A stretch of DNA of 64,000 nucleotides from Bacteroidota bacterium (GTDB taxonomy: Bacteria > Bacteroidota > Rhodothermia > JANXDC01), in assembly GCA_025059945.1 (NCBI GenBank), contig JANXDC010000003.1:1-64000 (forward strand), written 5' to 3'. The notes below the pieces were generated by a model. That model did no database searches and was not told the DNA's origin. It saw only the letters and a program-made list of their open reading frames with translations. Shown piece by piece: positions 35,083 to 43,302 of this stretch (the first letter of the stretch is position 1; each line of letters starts with the position of its first letter). The position numbers and the translations under genes were made by a program.

Positions 35083-36182
35083 CGGCGGCTTAGGTCCAGA
35101 AGCAAGGAAAAGCGCATCGTGTTGGCAAGCGGATGCTGCTCCTCAAGAGTGTAGAGGTAGCTAAAGTCCACCCCGAAGATGTTGTAGCGGATCCCCGCCC
35201 CAAAGGTTACAAAACGCCGATTGCCGTTGTTTTTGTCTTCGTAAAAGTAGCCCGTGCGCACAGCTAAGAGTCGGTTGTACCAGTACTCCAGGCCCAGCCC
35301 CACGGTAAATTGCTGCCACAACGCTAGTCTGCCGCCGGGCGTTTGAATAGGTCCCCAGCTCGTAAAGAGCGCTTTGTAGAAGGGATCGGCCCGACCCGAG
35401 GTATCGCGGCGCACGAGCATCTTGTTGAAGTCGTTGGCCAGCGTAAGCATGTTGCGCCCTTCGGGATCAAAACTCCAACTCAGGGCCCATCCCAGACGCA
35501 AGTTCGTCGGCAACGGATCGGCCTGCGCGTTGTCGCTGTATTGGATCGCGGGGCCCAGGTTGGCCAGGTTAAGCCCCAGGCTCAGACGCCCGCTTCCGGA
35601 CCCCAACCTGATTGATGGACTCCGATATAGCAGCCCCAGATCCGCCGCCACCGTCGTGCCCGCCTTGGCCTCTTGGCCTTGCACCATGATTCCGGGTGTG
35701 AGGTTGGAGTAGATAAAACGCAGCCCGGTCCCCAAACCTAAGGAGGGGCTGAGCAGAGCGCCATACGAAAGCCCTACGGCCAGATCGTAGGAGCGGAAGG
35801 TCCCCAGGAAATTGTTATCCGCATCCCGGTACTCATGCTCGCCCAGGTTGAGGAACGTCACATGAGCTCCGAAGGTACCCCAATTCGGCAGGCGGAATTT
35901 GCCCACCAGGTAATCGTAGAAAAGATCTGTCTTAAACTGGGGCAACCACTGGGCATGGGTGATACTGGCCTCAACGCCCTGCTGAAAGGCGAGTCCAGCC
36001 GGGTTCCAGAAAATGGCCGCCACGTTATCTGCCACGGCCACGCCCGTATTGCCCATACCGGCGGCTCGGGAGTCAGGCTCGATCTGCAAAAACGGCACGG
36101 CCGCCATGCCGGGCTGCGCTCGAAGAGGTCTTAGCAGACCGACGAGCACTAACAACGAAAGCGTATAGCGAATAGGGCACAT
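35079..36182 (-). CDS. porV: Type IX secretion outer-membrane protein PorV
   Basis: 367 residues. A signal peptide (MCPIRYTLSLLVLVGLLRPLRAQ) is followed by PFLQIEPDSRAAGMGNTGVA and NVAAIFWNPAGLAFQQGVEA, the characteristic N-terminus of PorV/LptO barrels (UPF0164 family). The rest is a FadL-like barrel ending in ANTMRFSLLLDLSRR. PorV shuttles cargo from the SprA translocon to PorU. It starts 15 bases after the porU stop, so the two form an operon, which strengthens both assignments. Confidence 0.9.
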   Translation of the reverse strand: MCPIRYTLSLLVLVGLLRPLRAQPGMAAVPFLQIEPDSRAAGMGNTGVAVADNVAAIFWNPAGLAFQQGVEASITHAQWLPQFKTDLFYDYLVGKFRLPNWGTFGAHVTFLNLGEHEYRDADNNFLGTFRSYDLAVGLSYGALLSPSLGLGTGLRFIYSNLTPGIMVQGQEAKAGTTVAADLGLLYRSPSIRLGSGSGRLSLGLNLANLGPAIQYSDNAQADPLPTNLRLGWALSWSFDPEGRNMLTLANDFNKMLVRRDTSGRADPFYKALFTSWGPIQTPGGRLALWQQFTVGLGLEYWYNRLLAVRTGYFYEDKNNGNRRFVTFGAGIRYNIFGVDFSYLYTLEEQHPLANTMRFSLLLDLSRR

Positions 36183-36197
36183 CGCTTGGGCTCCTTT

Positions 36198-39100
36198 TTA
36201 TCGTAATACGACCAATCGTTCCACGTGCTCCGCTCGGGCTGAGCCGTCGGCTAGCGCCACGCGCACCCGGTACAGGTACACCCCTCGGGCCAGGGGCTCT
36301 AGGTCCTCATCCAGACCGTCCCAAGGGATCTGCACCAGGGTGCCGGCGGAAACCAGGCCCTCCTGGCGCAGCAGCCGCACAAGGCGGCCCGTCACCGTAT
36401 AGATCCGGATCTCCACGTCAAGCGGCTCCCCGGGCCGGTTGTGCTCGAAGACGAAGCGCGTCGAACTCCGCATAGGGTTGGGGTAGGCGAGCACGTTGCG
36501 GATCACGAGCCCCTCGGAGGAGGCCACCACAAAGCGCAACGTGGCTTCGCCGGGGTTGTTGTGCACATCCCACAAACGCACACGGAGCTCGTATTCTCCG
36601 GGCTCAAGCGGTCCCAGCCTATACGTGATTGTACCCTCCTGATAGCTATCGGGTTTGCTCTGGTAGAAAGGGTTGAGCACTATCGCCCGGCGTTCGTCCC
36701 CGTTTAGGATAGCCAGCATTTCATGGCCTACGCCTAAGCCCGTGGTGTTGATCCCGCTCTCATCCCGCACATCGGCGATAAGCAGGGGCGTGGGGTTGGT
36801 CAGGCCGCCTGAGACGAAGGTGCGATCGTTGAGGTACAGAAAAACCTCGGGGCCTCGTGTATCGCGCGCGGCGTCAGGATTTGTGCCTCCCACGAGCACG
36901 CGGTCGGTGGCGCCCAGGGCGTCGACGGCGGGCCCCAGAGCGTAGGCCCACAGCCGGCCGGGCTGTCCGGTATAGGAGATGTCCTTGGGGACGACAAAGC
37001 GCAGCCGAAAGCGACCTCCCCGCACGGTGGCCGTGCCGCGAAAGAGCCGATCCTGACGCACCGTAAAGTACCCTTCGCGCAGATAGCGGACCTCCCCCGG
37101 CGGCACGGGCACGCGGCGCAGAGCGTCGTAGACGGTAAGCACGACCTGCCCGGAGAAACGCTCATCGAGCCCGCCCTGGGCATCGAGCACTTCGCCTTCC
37201 ACAAGAACCTCATCGAGGGCCCGCAACAACAGGGGCTCTTGCTCCGGGTCGCGGCCGTTGATGCGGCTGATGCGCAGGCGCCTTTCCGGTAGCCCGAGCC
37301 GCAGCGCCGGATCCCCGAGCAGCGCGAACTTGCGGCTGTTGCCCTCCCGTCCCACGGCGGTGTTCTTGGTCAATAGGTAGCTATCCCCTATCCGCAGGGG
37401 GCGGCCTAAGGCGTCCCGCCGGAAGAGCCGATCAAAGAGCGCCACGGCCAGCCCCAAGTTGGCCGTGGTCGTGTCGGGGTTAGTATAGACCACGCGCGTG
37501 GTGCCCAAGACGGCGATCGCGCCGCCGTCGGGATAGACGAGCAACTCCTCGGCCCCGCTTTGTGTATCGCCGCTGTCGAACTTGCCGAAGCTACAGGTGA
37601 CGGTCACAAACACGGCTAGCCGATCCCGGTTGCTGAGGCGCGGGATGTCGGAGATCTGAAAAACGCGCTCGTGCGTCCACCCCTCTGGCCCTCCGTGCCC
37701 GGTGAAGTTCACCAGAAGCGTCCCCTGATTGATGCGCTCCAGCAAATCGCGCGTCACCTGCGGCAGGCGCCTTCCCAGAGGGGTGCTCACGGCCTCGTAG
37801 GCGCTCATGTAAAGCTTGTGGATCTCGACTGCGGGATCGCGCTCCTGAAGCCGGCGGGCTGTCATCTCGGCGTTTTGCAGATGCAGGTCGTAATCGGACC
37901 CATAGCTTGTGGGCCCGTCGTCGGCCAGAAACGTCACGATCGCCCGCCAGTCCCCCCAACCGGAACGATCCGTCTCGTAGCGGATGATACGCTCCACGAC
38001 GCGCTGGGCCTCAGCCAACGTCTGAACGGGCAGCCGACCTATAGCCAGATCGAGCCGCTCCGGGGAGGGCCCCTCGCGCCACTCCCAGAGGCCCTCGTGA
38101 TCGTCGAGCAGCCCGAAGTAGTCGTCGCTCGTATAGGTGCGCTCCCGCACCAGGGATTCGTCGCTCTGATATGTCAGGATCCAGTTTCGCAGCGCGGGCC
38201 GGGAGAGCTCTTTGTAATCGTAGTGCCCATCGCCCAATAGCAGCACGTAGCGGGGCATCTGCTCCGGCGTAGGGGCCCGATCGTAGAGGAACTTCAGGTA
38301 ATCGCGGATCGCCCGCGGATCAGAGGCTCCACCGGAGAACTCATTTAAGATCTCCTCTTGCCAGACCACCAGGGGACGCAGGCCGGTTGCGCGCCGGTGC
38401 TCGGCCAGCCGACGGGCGGGTTCGGCGAAGGCTCTGGGGGCGATGAGCACATAATCGGGATACTCCGCGATCCCGTGCAGGTTCTGGTTGGGGATCGGCG
38501 TGGCGCTTCCGGGCTGCAGGAAAACGCCCGCCGTAGCGTAAAAGGTGCGGATTTGACCGGGTTCGATCCGAACCTGAAAGACGGGATTGGGACCGCCGAC
38601 AAGGGGACGGATCCAGCGCACATCTTGGTGTTCGGTTACGTCGAAGATCAAGGGCTCGCGGGAGAAGCCCTCCAGGCGAAACTCCACAACCCCCGAGGCC
38701 CCCTCGGGGCTGCGAAACCCAAGCGTATCGCCAACGGCCACAAACTGGCGCGGATAGGCGCAGCTGACCCAATCCAACCACCCCGTGCCGTTGGCCGGTC
38801 CGTTGTAGCTGAGCTCCAGCCGGGAGCGCGCAAGCGCGGCGTTGGAGAGCGTAAAGGCGGCCTCCCGCTCGTAGGCGGCCGGTCCGTCGATGCCGCTTAA
38901 GGCCGGCACCGGGGGCACTAGGATCCGGCCCAGCACAAAGCCGCTTTCGCGCAGGATGAACTCCGTCTCTGGAATCGAGCGCGCCGCCACCTTGATCCGG
39001 TATGCGATCGCGGAGCCGGGCACCAGACCGTGCAAGGGGCGGTCCCAGAGCAGACGCGTACGCGCGTTGGCGTCCAAGCGCGGGCCCAGCCACTGCGTGC

Positions 39101-40184
39101 CCGACTGCAAGGTGGCCTCGGCCTTCTCGATCTCGGGCTCCCAGAACAAAAGCTCCGTAAAGGCCCTCGGCCGAAGCGGCTCGGCTTCGTTGAGCGAAGA
39201 GAGCATGCTCATGCGCCGCGCCGGCGCCCCGCCGAAGGTGAGAAAGTAGTAGGTCTCGCGCGAAAACGGATGTATCCAGTGCTGCCAGCGCCGCTGAGCC
39301 GTGACGGGATCGGCCTCGTAGCGCCATCCGTAGGGACCTTGCCCGAAGAATAAAAGATAATCGCCCGCATCCAAGCGGCCATCCTCCAGGCCCACAGCGT
39401 AGGTGGGGACTTCCAGCAAATCCGCGGGCCGAGGCGCTCCGGCCAAAGCCGGCAGGGGCTGGCCGCCGTTGCCGAAGATCCGAATCGTGCGCGCATCTAC
39501 GTTATCCGGATTGATCCCCCAGCTCTGCAGCAGCGCCCGATCTATGCGGTATATCCCCGTGCGCGAGACCCCGAACCGATACCAGGGGCCATCGGCCAAA
39601 ACGCTGCGGCGCACCCTCAGATGGGAGTTTTCGGAGGCCGCCTGCAGACGTGCTGAGGGCGCCTCCGGAAGCAAAAGATCCACTACGATGCGGCGGTATC
39701 GGATGAGCCTTCCTCCCTCAAGCCGGAACGGATAAAACAGAAGCTCGGCCTTCCAGCGGCGGCGCTCCATGCCGGGCTCGCTCAAGCCTACGGGTTCGGG
39801 CCGCAGCAGATACGCGCTCCAGGCCTTCCAGGAGGCCGGCTCCGCCGCCGGAACCGATACGGGATCGCGCTCCGCGACCTGCAGCCGCAGCTGCGGAACC
39901 CCAGGGCCCGGTAGCTCCAGGCTGTGCTCATAGCAGGGCTCCCAGCCCGTCCGGCTGAGCCATGCCAGCCAGAGGCGAACGTCTATCGGCTCACCGGTGG
40001 GCCAAGAAGGCAGCGAATCGGCCTGCCAAATAAGGCGCAGAAGACCCGAAGAGAGCGTCTGGACCTGAATGGACTGCGATCGAGCCCCAAAGGGGCCTGT
40101 GAGCAAGCCCGCTAATGTCCCTATCGACACCCAAAACCGGATCCGGGCAAAGGCGCGCCCCGTAAAAGAAGGCCGTTTGCGCAT
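36198..40184 (-). CDS. porU: Type IX secretion sortase PorU
   Basis: 1328 residues from the ATG at 40184. This start was preferred because it precedes a signal peptide (MRKRPSFTGRAFARIRFWVS onward, ending near GARSQ) and because the promoter candidate at 40266-40296 would place the transcript start near the ATG of the longer frame at 40268. The gingipain-like C25 domain (about 590-960) has the catalytic His in LLVNFTGHGGPEGWTHERVF and the Cys in VTVTCSFGKFDSGDTQSGAE. The C-terminus carries a type IX sorting-like domain (NVLAYPNPMRSSTRFVFEH, GRLVRLLRQ, GVYLYRVRV). PorU cleaves the sorting domain of cargo proteins and attaches them to the cell surface. Confidence 0.93.
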   Translation of the reverse strand: MRKRPSFTGRAFARIRFWVSIGTLAGLLTGPFGARSQSIQVQTLSSGLLRLIWQADSLPSWPTGEPIDVRLWLAWLSRTGWEPCYEHSLELPGPGVPQLRLQVAERDPVSVPAAEPASWKAWSAYLLRPEPVGLSEPGMERRRWKAELLFYPFRLEGGRLIRYRRIVVDLLLPEAPSARLQAASENSHLRVRRSVLADGPWYRFGVSRTGIYRIDRALLQSWGINPDNVDARTIRIFGNGGQPLPALAGAPRPADLLEVPTYAVGLEDGRLDAGDYLLFFGQGPYGWRYEADPVTAQRRWQHWIHPFSRETYYFLTFGGAPARRMSMLSSLNEAEPLRPRAFTELLFWEPEIEKAEATLQSGTQWLGPRLDANARTRLLWDRPLHGLVPGSAIAYRIKVAARSIPETEFILRESGFVLGRILVPPVPALSGIDGPAAYEREAAFTLSNAALARSRLELSYNGPANGTGWLDWVSCAYPRQFVAVGDTLGFRSPEGASGVVEFRLEGFSREPLIFDVTEHQDVRWIRPLVGGPNPVFQVRIEPGQIRTFYATAGVFLQPGSATPIPNQNLHGIAEYPDYVLIAPRAFAEPARRLAEHRRATGLRPLVVWQEEILNEFSGGASDPRAIRDYLKFLYDRAPTPEQMPRYVLLLGDGHYDYKELSRPALRNWILTYQSDESLVRERTYTSDDYFGLLDDHEGLWEWREGPSPERLDLAIGRLPVQTLAEAQRVVERIIRYETDRSGWGDWRAIVTFLADDGPTSYGSDYDLHLQNAEMTARRLQERDPAVEIHKLYMSAYEAVSTPLGRRLPQVTRDLLERINQGTLLVNFTGHGGPEGWTHERVFQISDIPRLSNRDRLAVFVTVTCSFGKFDSGDTQSGAEELLVYPDGGAIAVLGTTRVVYTNPDTTTANLGLAVALFDRLFRRDALGRPLRIGDSYLLTKNTAVGREGNSRKFALLGDPALRLGLPERRLRISRINGRDPEQEPLLLRALDEVLVEGEVLDAQGGLDERFSGQVVLTVYDALRRVPVPPGEVRYLREGYFTVRQDRLFRGTATVRGGRFRLRFVVPKDISYTGQPGRLWAYALGPAVDALGATDRVLVGGTNPDAARDTRGPEVFLYLNDRTFVSGGLTNPTPLLIADVRDESGINTTGLGVGHEMLAILNGDERRAIVLNPFYQSKPDSYQEGTITYRLGPLEPGEYELRVRLWDVHNNPGEATLRFVVASSEGLVIRNVLAYPNPMRSSTRFVFEHNRPGEPLDVEIRIYTVTGRLVRLLRQEGLVSAGTLVQIPWDGLDEDLEPLARGVYLYRVRVALADGSARAEHVERLVVLR

Positions 40185-40265
40185 TTCCGCAAGGCGTTTA
40201 CCCGAATCGGCGCAAGGGTTCGATAGGCGGCTTGGTTTCTTCTTATTGCTTGCCGGAGGACGGCC

Positions 40266-40296
40266 CAAAATAGCCGTAAAGGCTTCGGAAAGTCAA
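40266..40296 (-). promoter_or_regulatory. Candidate promoter for porU-porV
   Basis: On the minus strand TTG (40296-40294), 21 bases, then TATTTTG (40272-40266). It would start transcription around 40259, upstream of the chosen porU ATG at 40184. Confidence 0.5.
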
Positions 40297-40369
40297 GCCA
40301 TCGCCTTGCCCGCATAGGCCCCGGATGCCTTACCTTTGGTGGCGTTACCGGACTAAAGCGCACCCTCAT

Positions 40370-40534
40370 ATGCCCTCTAAAGGCAGAGTTGCTTCCCCAA
40401 AGGCCTCCAAGCCGAGTATCGCGATCTCCGAGATCGGGGAGCTGCTCCGGCAAGAGACGCGAGAGGCTCTTGTGGAACGGCTTCAGGCCATCGACGAACG
40501 CCGGGGGCAGCCGAGCAAAAAACGACGCAAGTGA
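40370..40534 (+). CDS. Possible small basic protein
   Basis: 54 residues from the ATG at 40370; an ATG at 40325 would add 15. A basic N-terminus (MPSKGRVASPKASKP) is followed by an amphipathic helix (IAISEIGELLRQETREALVE, RLQAIDERRG) and a Lys/Arg tail (QPSKKRRK). Composition is protein-like, but no ribosome-binding site is clear and no family is recognised. It occupies the otherwise empty 480-base gap between porU and the thioesterase gene. It may be spurious. Confidence 0.3.
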   Translation: MPSKGRVASPKASKPSIAISEIGELLRQETREALVERLQAIDERRGQPSKKRRK

Positions 40535-40583
40535 TCCCTCGGAGCCTCGGCGACGCCCTGCATGTTCCCCTGTGACATTCAGG

Positions 40584-40613
40584 TTGGGAAGAGGGGCGGG
40601 ACGGAGTAGGCTT
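40584..40613 (+). promoter_or_regulatory. Candidate promoter for the thioesterase-rsmF pair
   Basis: TTGG at 40584-40587, 19 bases, then TAGGCTT at 40607-40613, a partial match to the pattern seen upstream of other genes here. The start codon is 49 bases downstream. Confidence 0.4.
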
Positions 40614-40661
40614 AAGGGAGGCCCATAGTCCCCGCCTCGAAAGAGATGACAAGGAGCCCGC

Positions 40662-41198
40662 ATGAACCAGCAGCCTAAAACCGTATCGCAATCCCGCGTG
40701 CGCATGACAGAGCTCGTTATGCCCAATGATACAAATCCCTTAGGCAACCTCATGGGTGGTCGGCTCCTGCAGTGGATGGACGCGTGCGCCGCCATCGCCG
40801 CCCAACGACACTCCAATCGCGTTTGCGTGACCGTGTCGGTGGACTTTGTGGAGTTTCGCTCCCCGATTAAGCTAGGCGAGGTCGTGCTCATCGAGGGGGC
40901 CGTCACGCGGGCTTTCCGCACCTCTATGGAGGTGGGGCTCGTGGTGCAGGCCGAGAACCCGTTTACCGGCGATCGGCGCCTGAGCAATCGGGCCTACTAT
41001 ACGTTCGTGGCCGTAGACCAAAACGGTCGACCCATACCCGTTCCGGAGATCAGGCCCGAAACCTCAGAGGAGCAGGCCGAATACGAAAACGCCCTCAAGC
41101 GCCGCGAGTTGCGCCTGTTACTAGCCGGTCGTCTCAAGCTCAGCGAAACCGATAGCAGCCTGCGCGAGGAGCTGTTGCGCATTCTGGGGCGTGCTTAA
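40662..41198 (+). CDS. Acyl-CoA thioesterase (hotdog fold, YciA/BACH type)
   Basis: 178 residues. The hotdog fold is clear: TELVMPNDTNPLGNLMGGRL, the conserved Asn/Asp-x-x-Gly-Asn-x-x-Gly-Gly active site region, then LQWMDACAAIAAQRHSNRVC, VDFVEFRSPIKLGEVVLIEG and FRTSMEVGLVVQAENP. Members hydrolyse acyl-CoA to free acid and CoA; YciA-like forms have broad specificity. The C-terminal 45 residues are a helical, charged extension. AAGGAGC precedes the ATG. The next gene follows after 5 bases, so they are cotranscribed. Confidence 0.9.
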   Translation: MNQQPKTVSQSRVRMTELVMPNDTNPLGNLMGGRLLQWMDACAAIAAQRHSNRVCVTVSVDFVEFRSPIKLGEVVLIEGAVTRAFRTSMEVGLVVQAENPFTGDRRLSNRAYYTFVAVDQNGRPIPVPEIRPETSEEQAEYENALKRRELRLLLAGRLKLSETDSSLREELLRILGRA

Positions 41199-41203
41199 AC
41201 GCG

Positions 41204-42604
41204 ATGGAGCATCCCTTTGCGCGTTATGAGCCTCTGCTAGAGGACGTCGAGGCCTTTTGGGCGTGCCTGGCCCGCCCGCTTCCGGCTTGCCTATGGGTCA
41301 ACCCTGTTAAGAGCTCTCCGGAGCGCCTGCTTGAGGCATTGCGCGAGGCGGGCTACGCGCCCGAGCCCCTCGGGTGGTATCCGGGCGCCTACCGGCTCCC
41401 TGGCGCCGACAAACCGGGCGCTACGTTGGCCTTTGCGGCCGGCTGGTATTACGTGCAGGAGGAGATCGCGCTCACGGCCGTCGTAGCGTTGGATCCCCAG
41501 CCGGGCGAGCGGATTTTGGATCTGTGCGCGGCCCCCGGGGGTAAAACGGCCCAAATCGCGCTACGCGTGGGCTCAGAGGGCGTGGTCATAGCCAACGAAC
41601 TGGCCACGCGCCGTCTGTCAAGCCTACGAGCTACTATAGAAAGGCTAGGACTACCACAAGTCGTGGTCATGCACCACGACGGAGCCAGCCTGCCTCTGGA
41701 GTCGGGCTCTTTCGATCGCGTGCTGCTCGATGCGCCCTGCTCAGGTGAGGGCACGCTGCGCAAACGCGCGCGCAGCTGGAAAGGCTACAAGCCCGCCTTC
41801 ACGGAAACCGTGCAGAGGGTGCAGCGCGGCCTATTGGAGCAGGCGCTGCGCCTGGTTAAGCCCGATGGCGTGCTCGTCTACAGCACCTGCACGTACGCCC
41901 CAGAGGAAAACGAGGCCGTCCTGGATGCCGTGCTGGGGGACTTCGGATATGTAGAACCCTTCGAGATCCCCGGTCTGCGGGCCGATTCGGGGATCTTGCG
42001 ATGGCAGGGGAGGAGCTTTCGGAAGGACGTCGCGCACGCCCGACGCTACTGGCCTCACCTAAACGACACGGGGGGCTTTTTCGTAGCGCGCATCCGGCGC
42101 ACAGACCGCCCTATGTCCCCCCAGAAAAGGCCCGTCGAGGGGCTGCGCTACGATCGCCCCCAGCCGCTGGAGGACGAAACGCCCCTGCGCTGGTTTGCGG
42201 AGCGCTTTGGTCTAGAAGCGCAGACTCTGGAGCCGTTTCGGTTTTGGCGCCGCGGCCGAGAGAAGATCTGGATGGCCTGGCGCGCAACACCGGTGCCGGA
42301 TGATCCGCCCCCGCACTCTATAGGCGTAGCCCTGCTGCGGCGCACGAATTACGGCTATAAGCCCACTACGGCCGCCTTGCAGTTTTTTGGGCCGCAGATC
42401 CGGCGCAACGCGCTTTCGCTGGCCAGCCTGGAGGAAGCTCGACGCTTCCTTTCAGGGCAGACGCTCAACATCCGACCCACCGAAGAGGTCGAGCCCGGCT
42501 ACGTGCACGTGCGCTTTGGCTCTTATGAGCTAGGCTGCGGTCTGTGGGCGCGCGGGCAGCTGCATTCGCAGATCCCCAAGGGCCTGTGGGTGCTGGGCTC
42601 CTAA
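41204..42604 (+). CDS. rsmF: RsmF/NOL1-NOP2-sun family RNA m5C methyltransferase
   Basis: 466 residues. The SAM-binding motif is ILDLCAAPGGKTAQIALRVG (about 100-120). The two catalytic Cys are in LLDAPCSGEGTLRK and VYSTCTYAPEENEAVLDAVL, both needed for m5C transfer. A C-terminal region (about 330-466) with TNYGYKPTTAALQFFG and GYVHVRFGSYELGCGLWARG is the RsmF/YebU-like PUA-type extension. RsmF in E. coli methylates C1407 of 16S rRNA; the target here is inferred. It meets the convergent methyltransferase gene tail to tail with a 4-base overlap. Confidence 0.9.
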   Translation: MEHPFARYEPLLEDVEAFWACLARPLPACLWVNPVKSSPERLLEALREAGYAPEPLGWYPGAYRLPGADKPGATLAFAAGWYYVQEEIALTAVVALDPQPGERILDLCAAPGGKTAQIALRVGSEGVVIANELATRRLSSLRATIERLGLPQVVVMHHDGASLPLESGSFDRVLLDAPCSGEGTLRKRARSWKGYKPAFTETVQRVQRGLLEQALRLVKPDGVLVYSTCTYAPEENEAVLDAVLGDFGYVEPFEIPGLRADSGILRWQGRSFRKDVAHARRYWPHLNDTGGFFVARIRRTDRPMSPQKRPVEGLRYDRPQPLEDETPLRWFAERFGLEAQTLEPFRFWRRGREKIWMAWRATPVPDDPPPHSIGVALLRRTNYGYKPTTAALQFFGPQIRRNALSLASLEEARRFLSGQTLNIRPTEEVEPGYVHVRFGSYELGCGLWARGQLHSQIPKGLWVLGS

Positions 42605-43302
42605 GGTTTAGGCCCCAACAAAACCCCCACCCAGGGGACCCAGCGGAACCAGACGTTCCAAGCGCCCTCCAGGAGCCGAATCATCCGCCTTCCGGTCCAG
42701 ATGGGGCTCCTCCAGCGCGGCGCACCCCAATAGAGGGCTTGGGGCTTCAAGTCCGGCCACAATCGCAGTGGGTTTAAGGGCCGCCCGTGTCCTCCGGCGA
42801 TGAGGCTTTGATGCGGCATATCCCACCACCACAGGTATCCTCCGGGCTGCAGCAGACGCAGCACCTCCCGAGCCAGTTCCGCTCGGGCTTCTTGAGAGGC
42901 CACGGAGGAGAAGACCAAGCTGAGCAGGATGAGATCGAAGCTAACCTCCGCAAACGGCCAGGGTGGACCTTCTACTAAGCGCAGATCCGGTCCGAGGAAG
43001 CGTTCTTGGGCCTTCTGTAGAACCTCGGGGCGCACCTCGACGCCGGCTAGGTGCTGCGGAAGCGCCCCCAAATCGAGCATGAGGCCCAGCAGGCGCCCTT
43101 CGGCGCAGCCTACATCCAAGACCCGCTTGCCCGCCAGGTCCGACCACCCCGTCCGGGCCAGCAGCTCTAAGAGAGCCTCGTACTGGCGGACCCGGTGGCG
43201 CCTTTCGGCCGGGTGCAGGGCCGCCCAGCGCGCCCTGTGCGTTTGCGGTATTTGCGCGTAGGCGGATCGGATCCGCCTCGCCTCGTGTGCCCAATCGATC
43301 AC
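42601..43302 (-). CDS. SAM-dependent methyltransferase, substrate unknown
   Basis: 233 residues from a GTG at 43302 that overlaps the amidohydrolase stop (GTGA); a longer frame reaching 43371 lies within that gene. SAM motif KRVLDVGCAEGRLLGLMLDL (about 58), motif II LAGVEVRPEVLQKA, motif IV VSFDLILLSLVFSSVASQE and LQPGGYLWWWDMPHQSLIAG fit a class I methyltransferase of the Methyltransf_11/25 kind. The C-terminus is rich in Trp, Arg and Leu and may contact membranes or a hydrophobic substrate. Confidence 0.8.
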   Translation of the reverse strand: MIDWAHEARRIRSAYAQIPQTHRARWAALHPAERRHRVRQYEALLELLARTGWSDLAGKRVLDVGCAEGRLLGLMLDLGALPQHLAGVEVRPEVLQKAQERFLGPDLRLVEGPPWPFAEVSFDLILLSLVFSSVASQEARAELAREVLRLLQPGGYLWWWDMPHQSLIAGGHGRPLNPLRLWPDLKPQALYWGAPRWRSPIWTGRRMIRLLEGAWNVWFRWVPWVGVLLGPKP

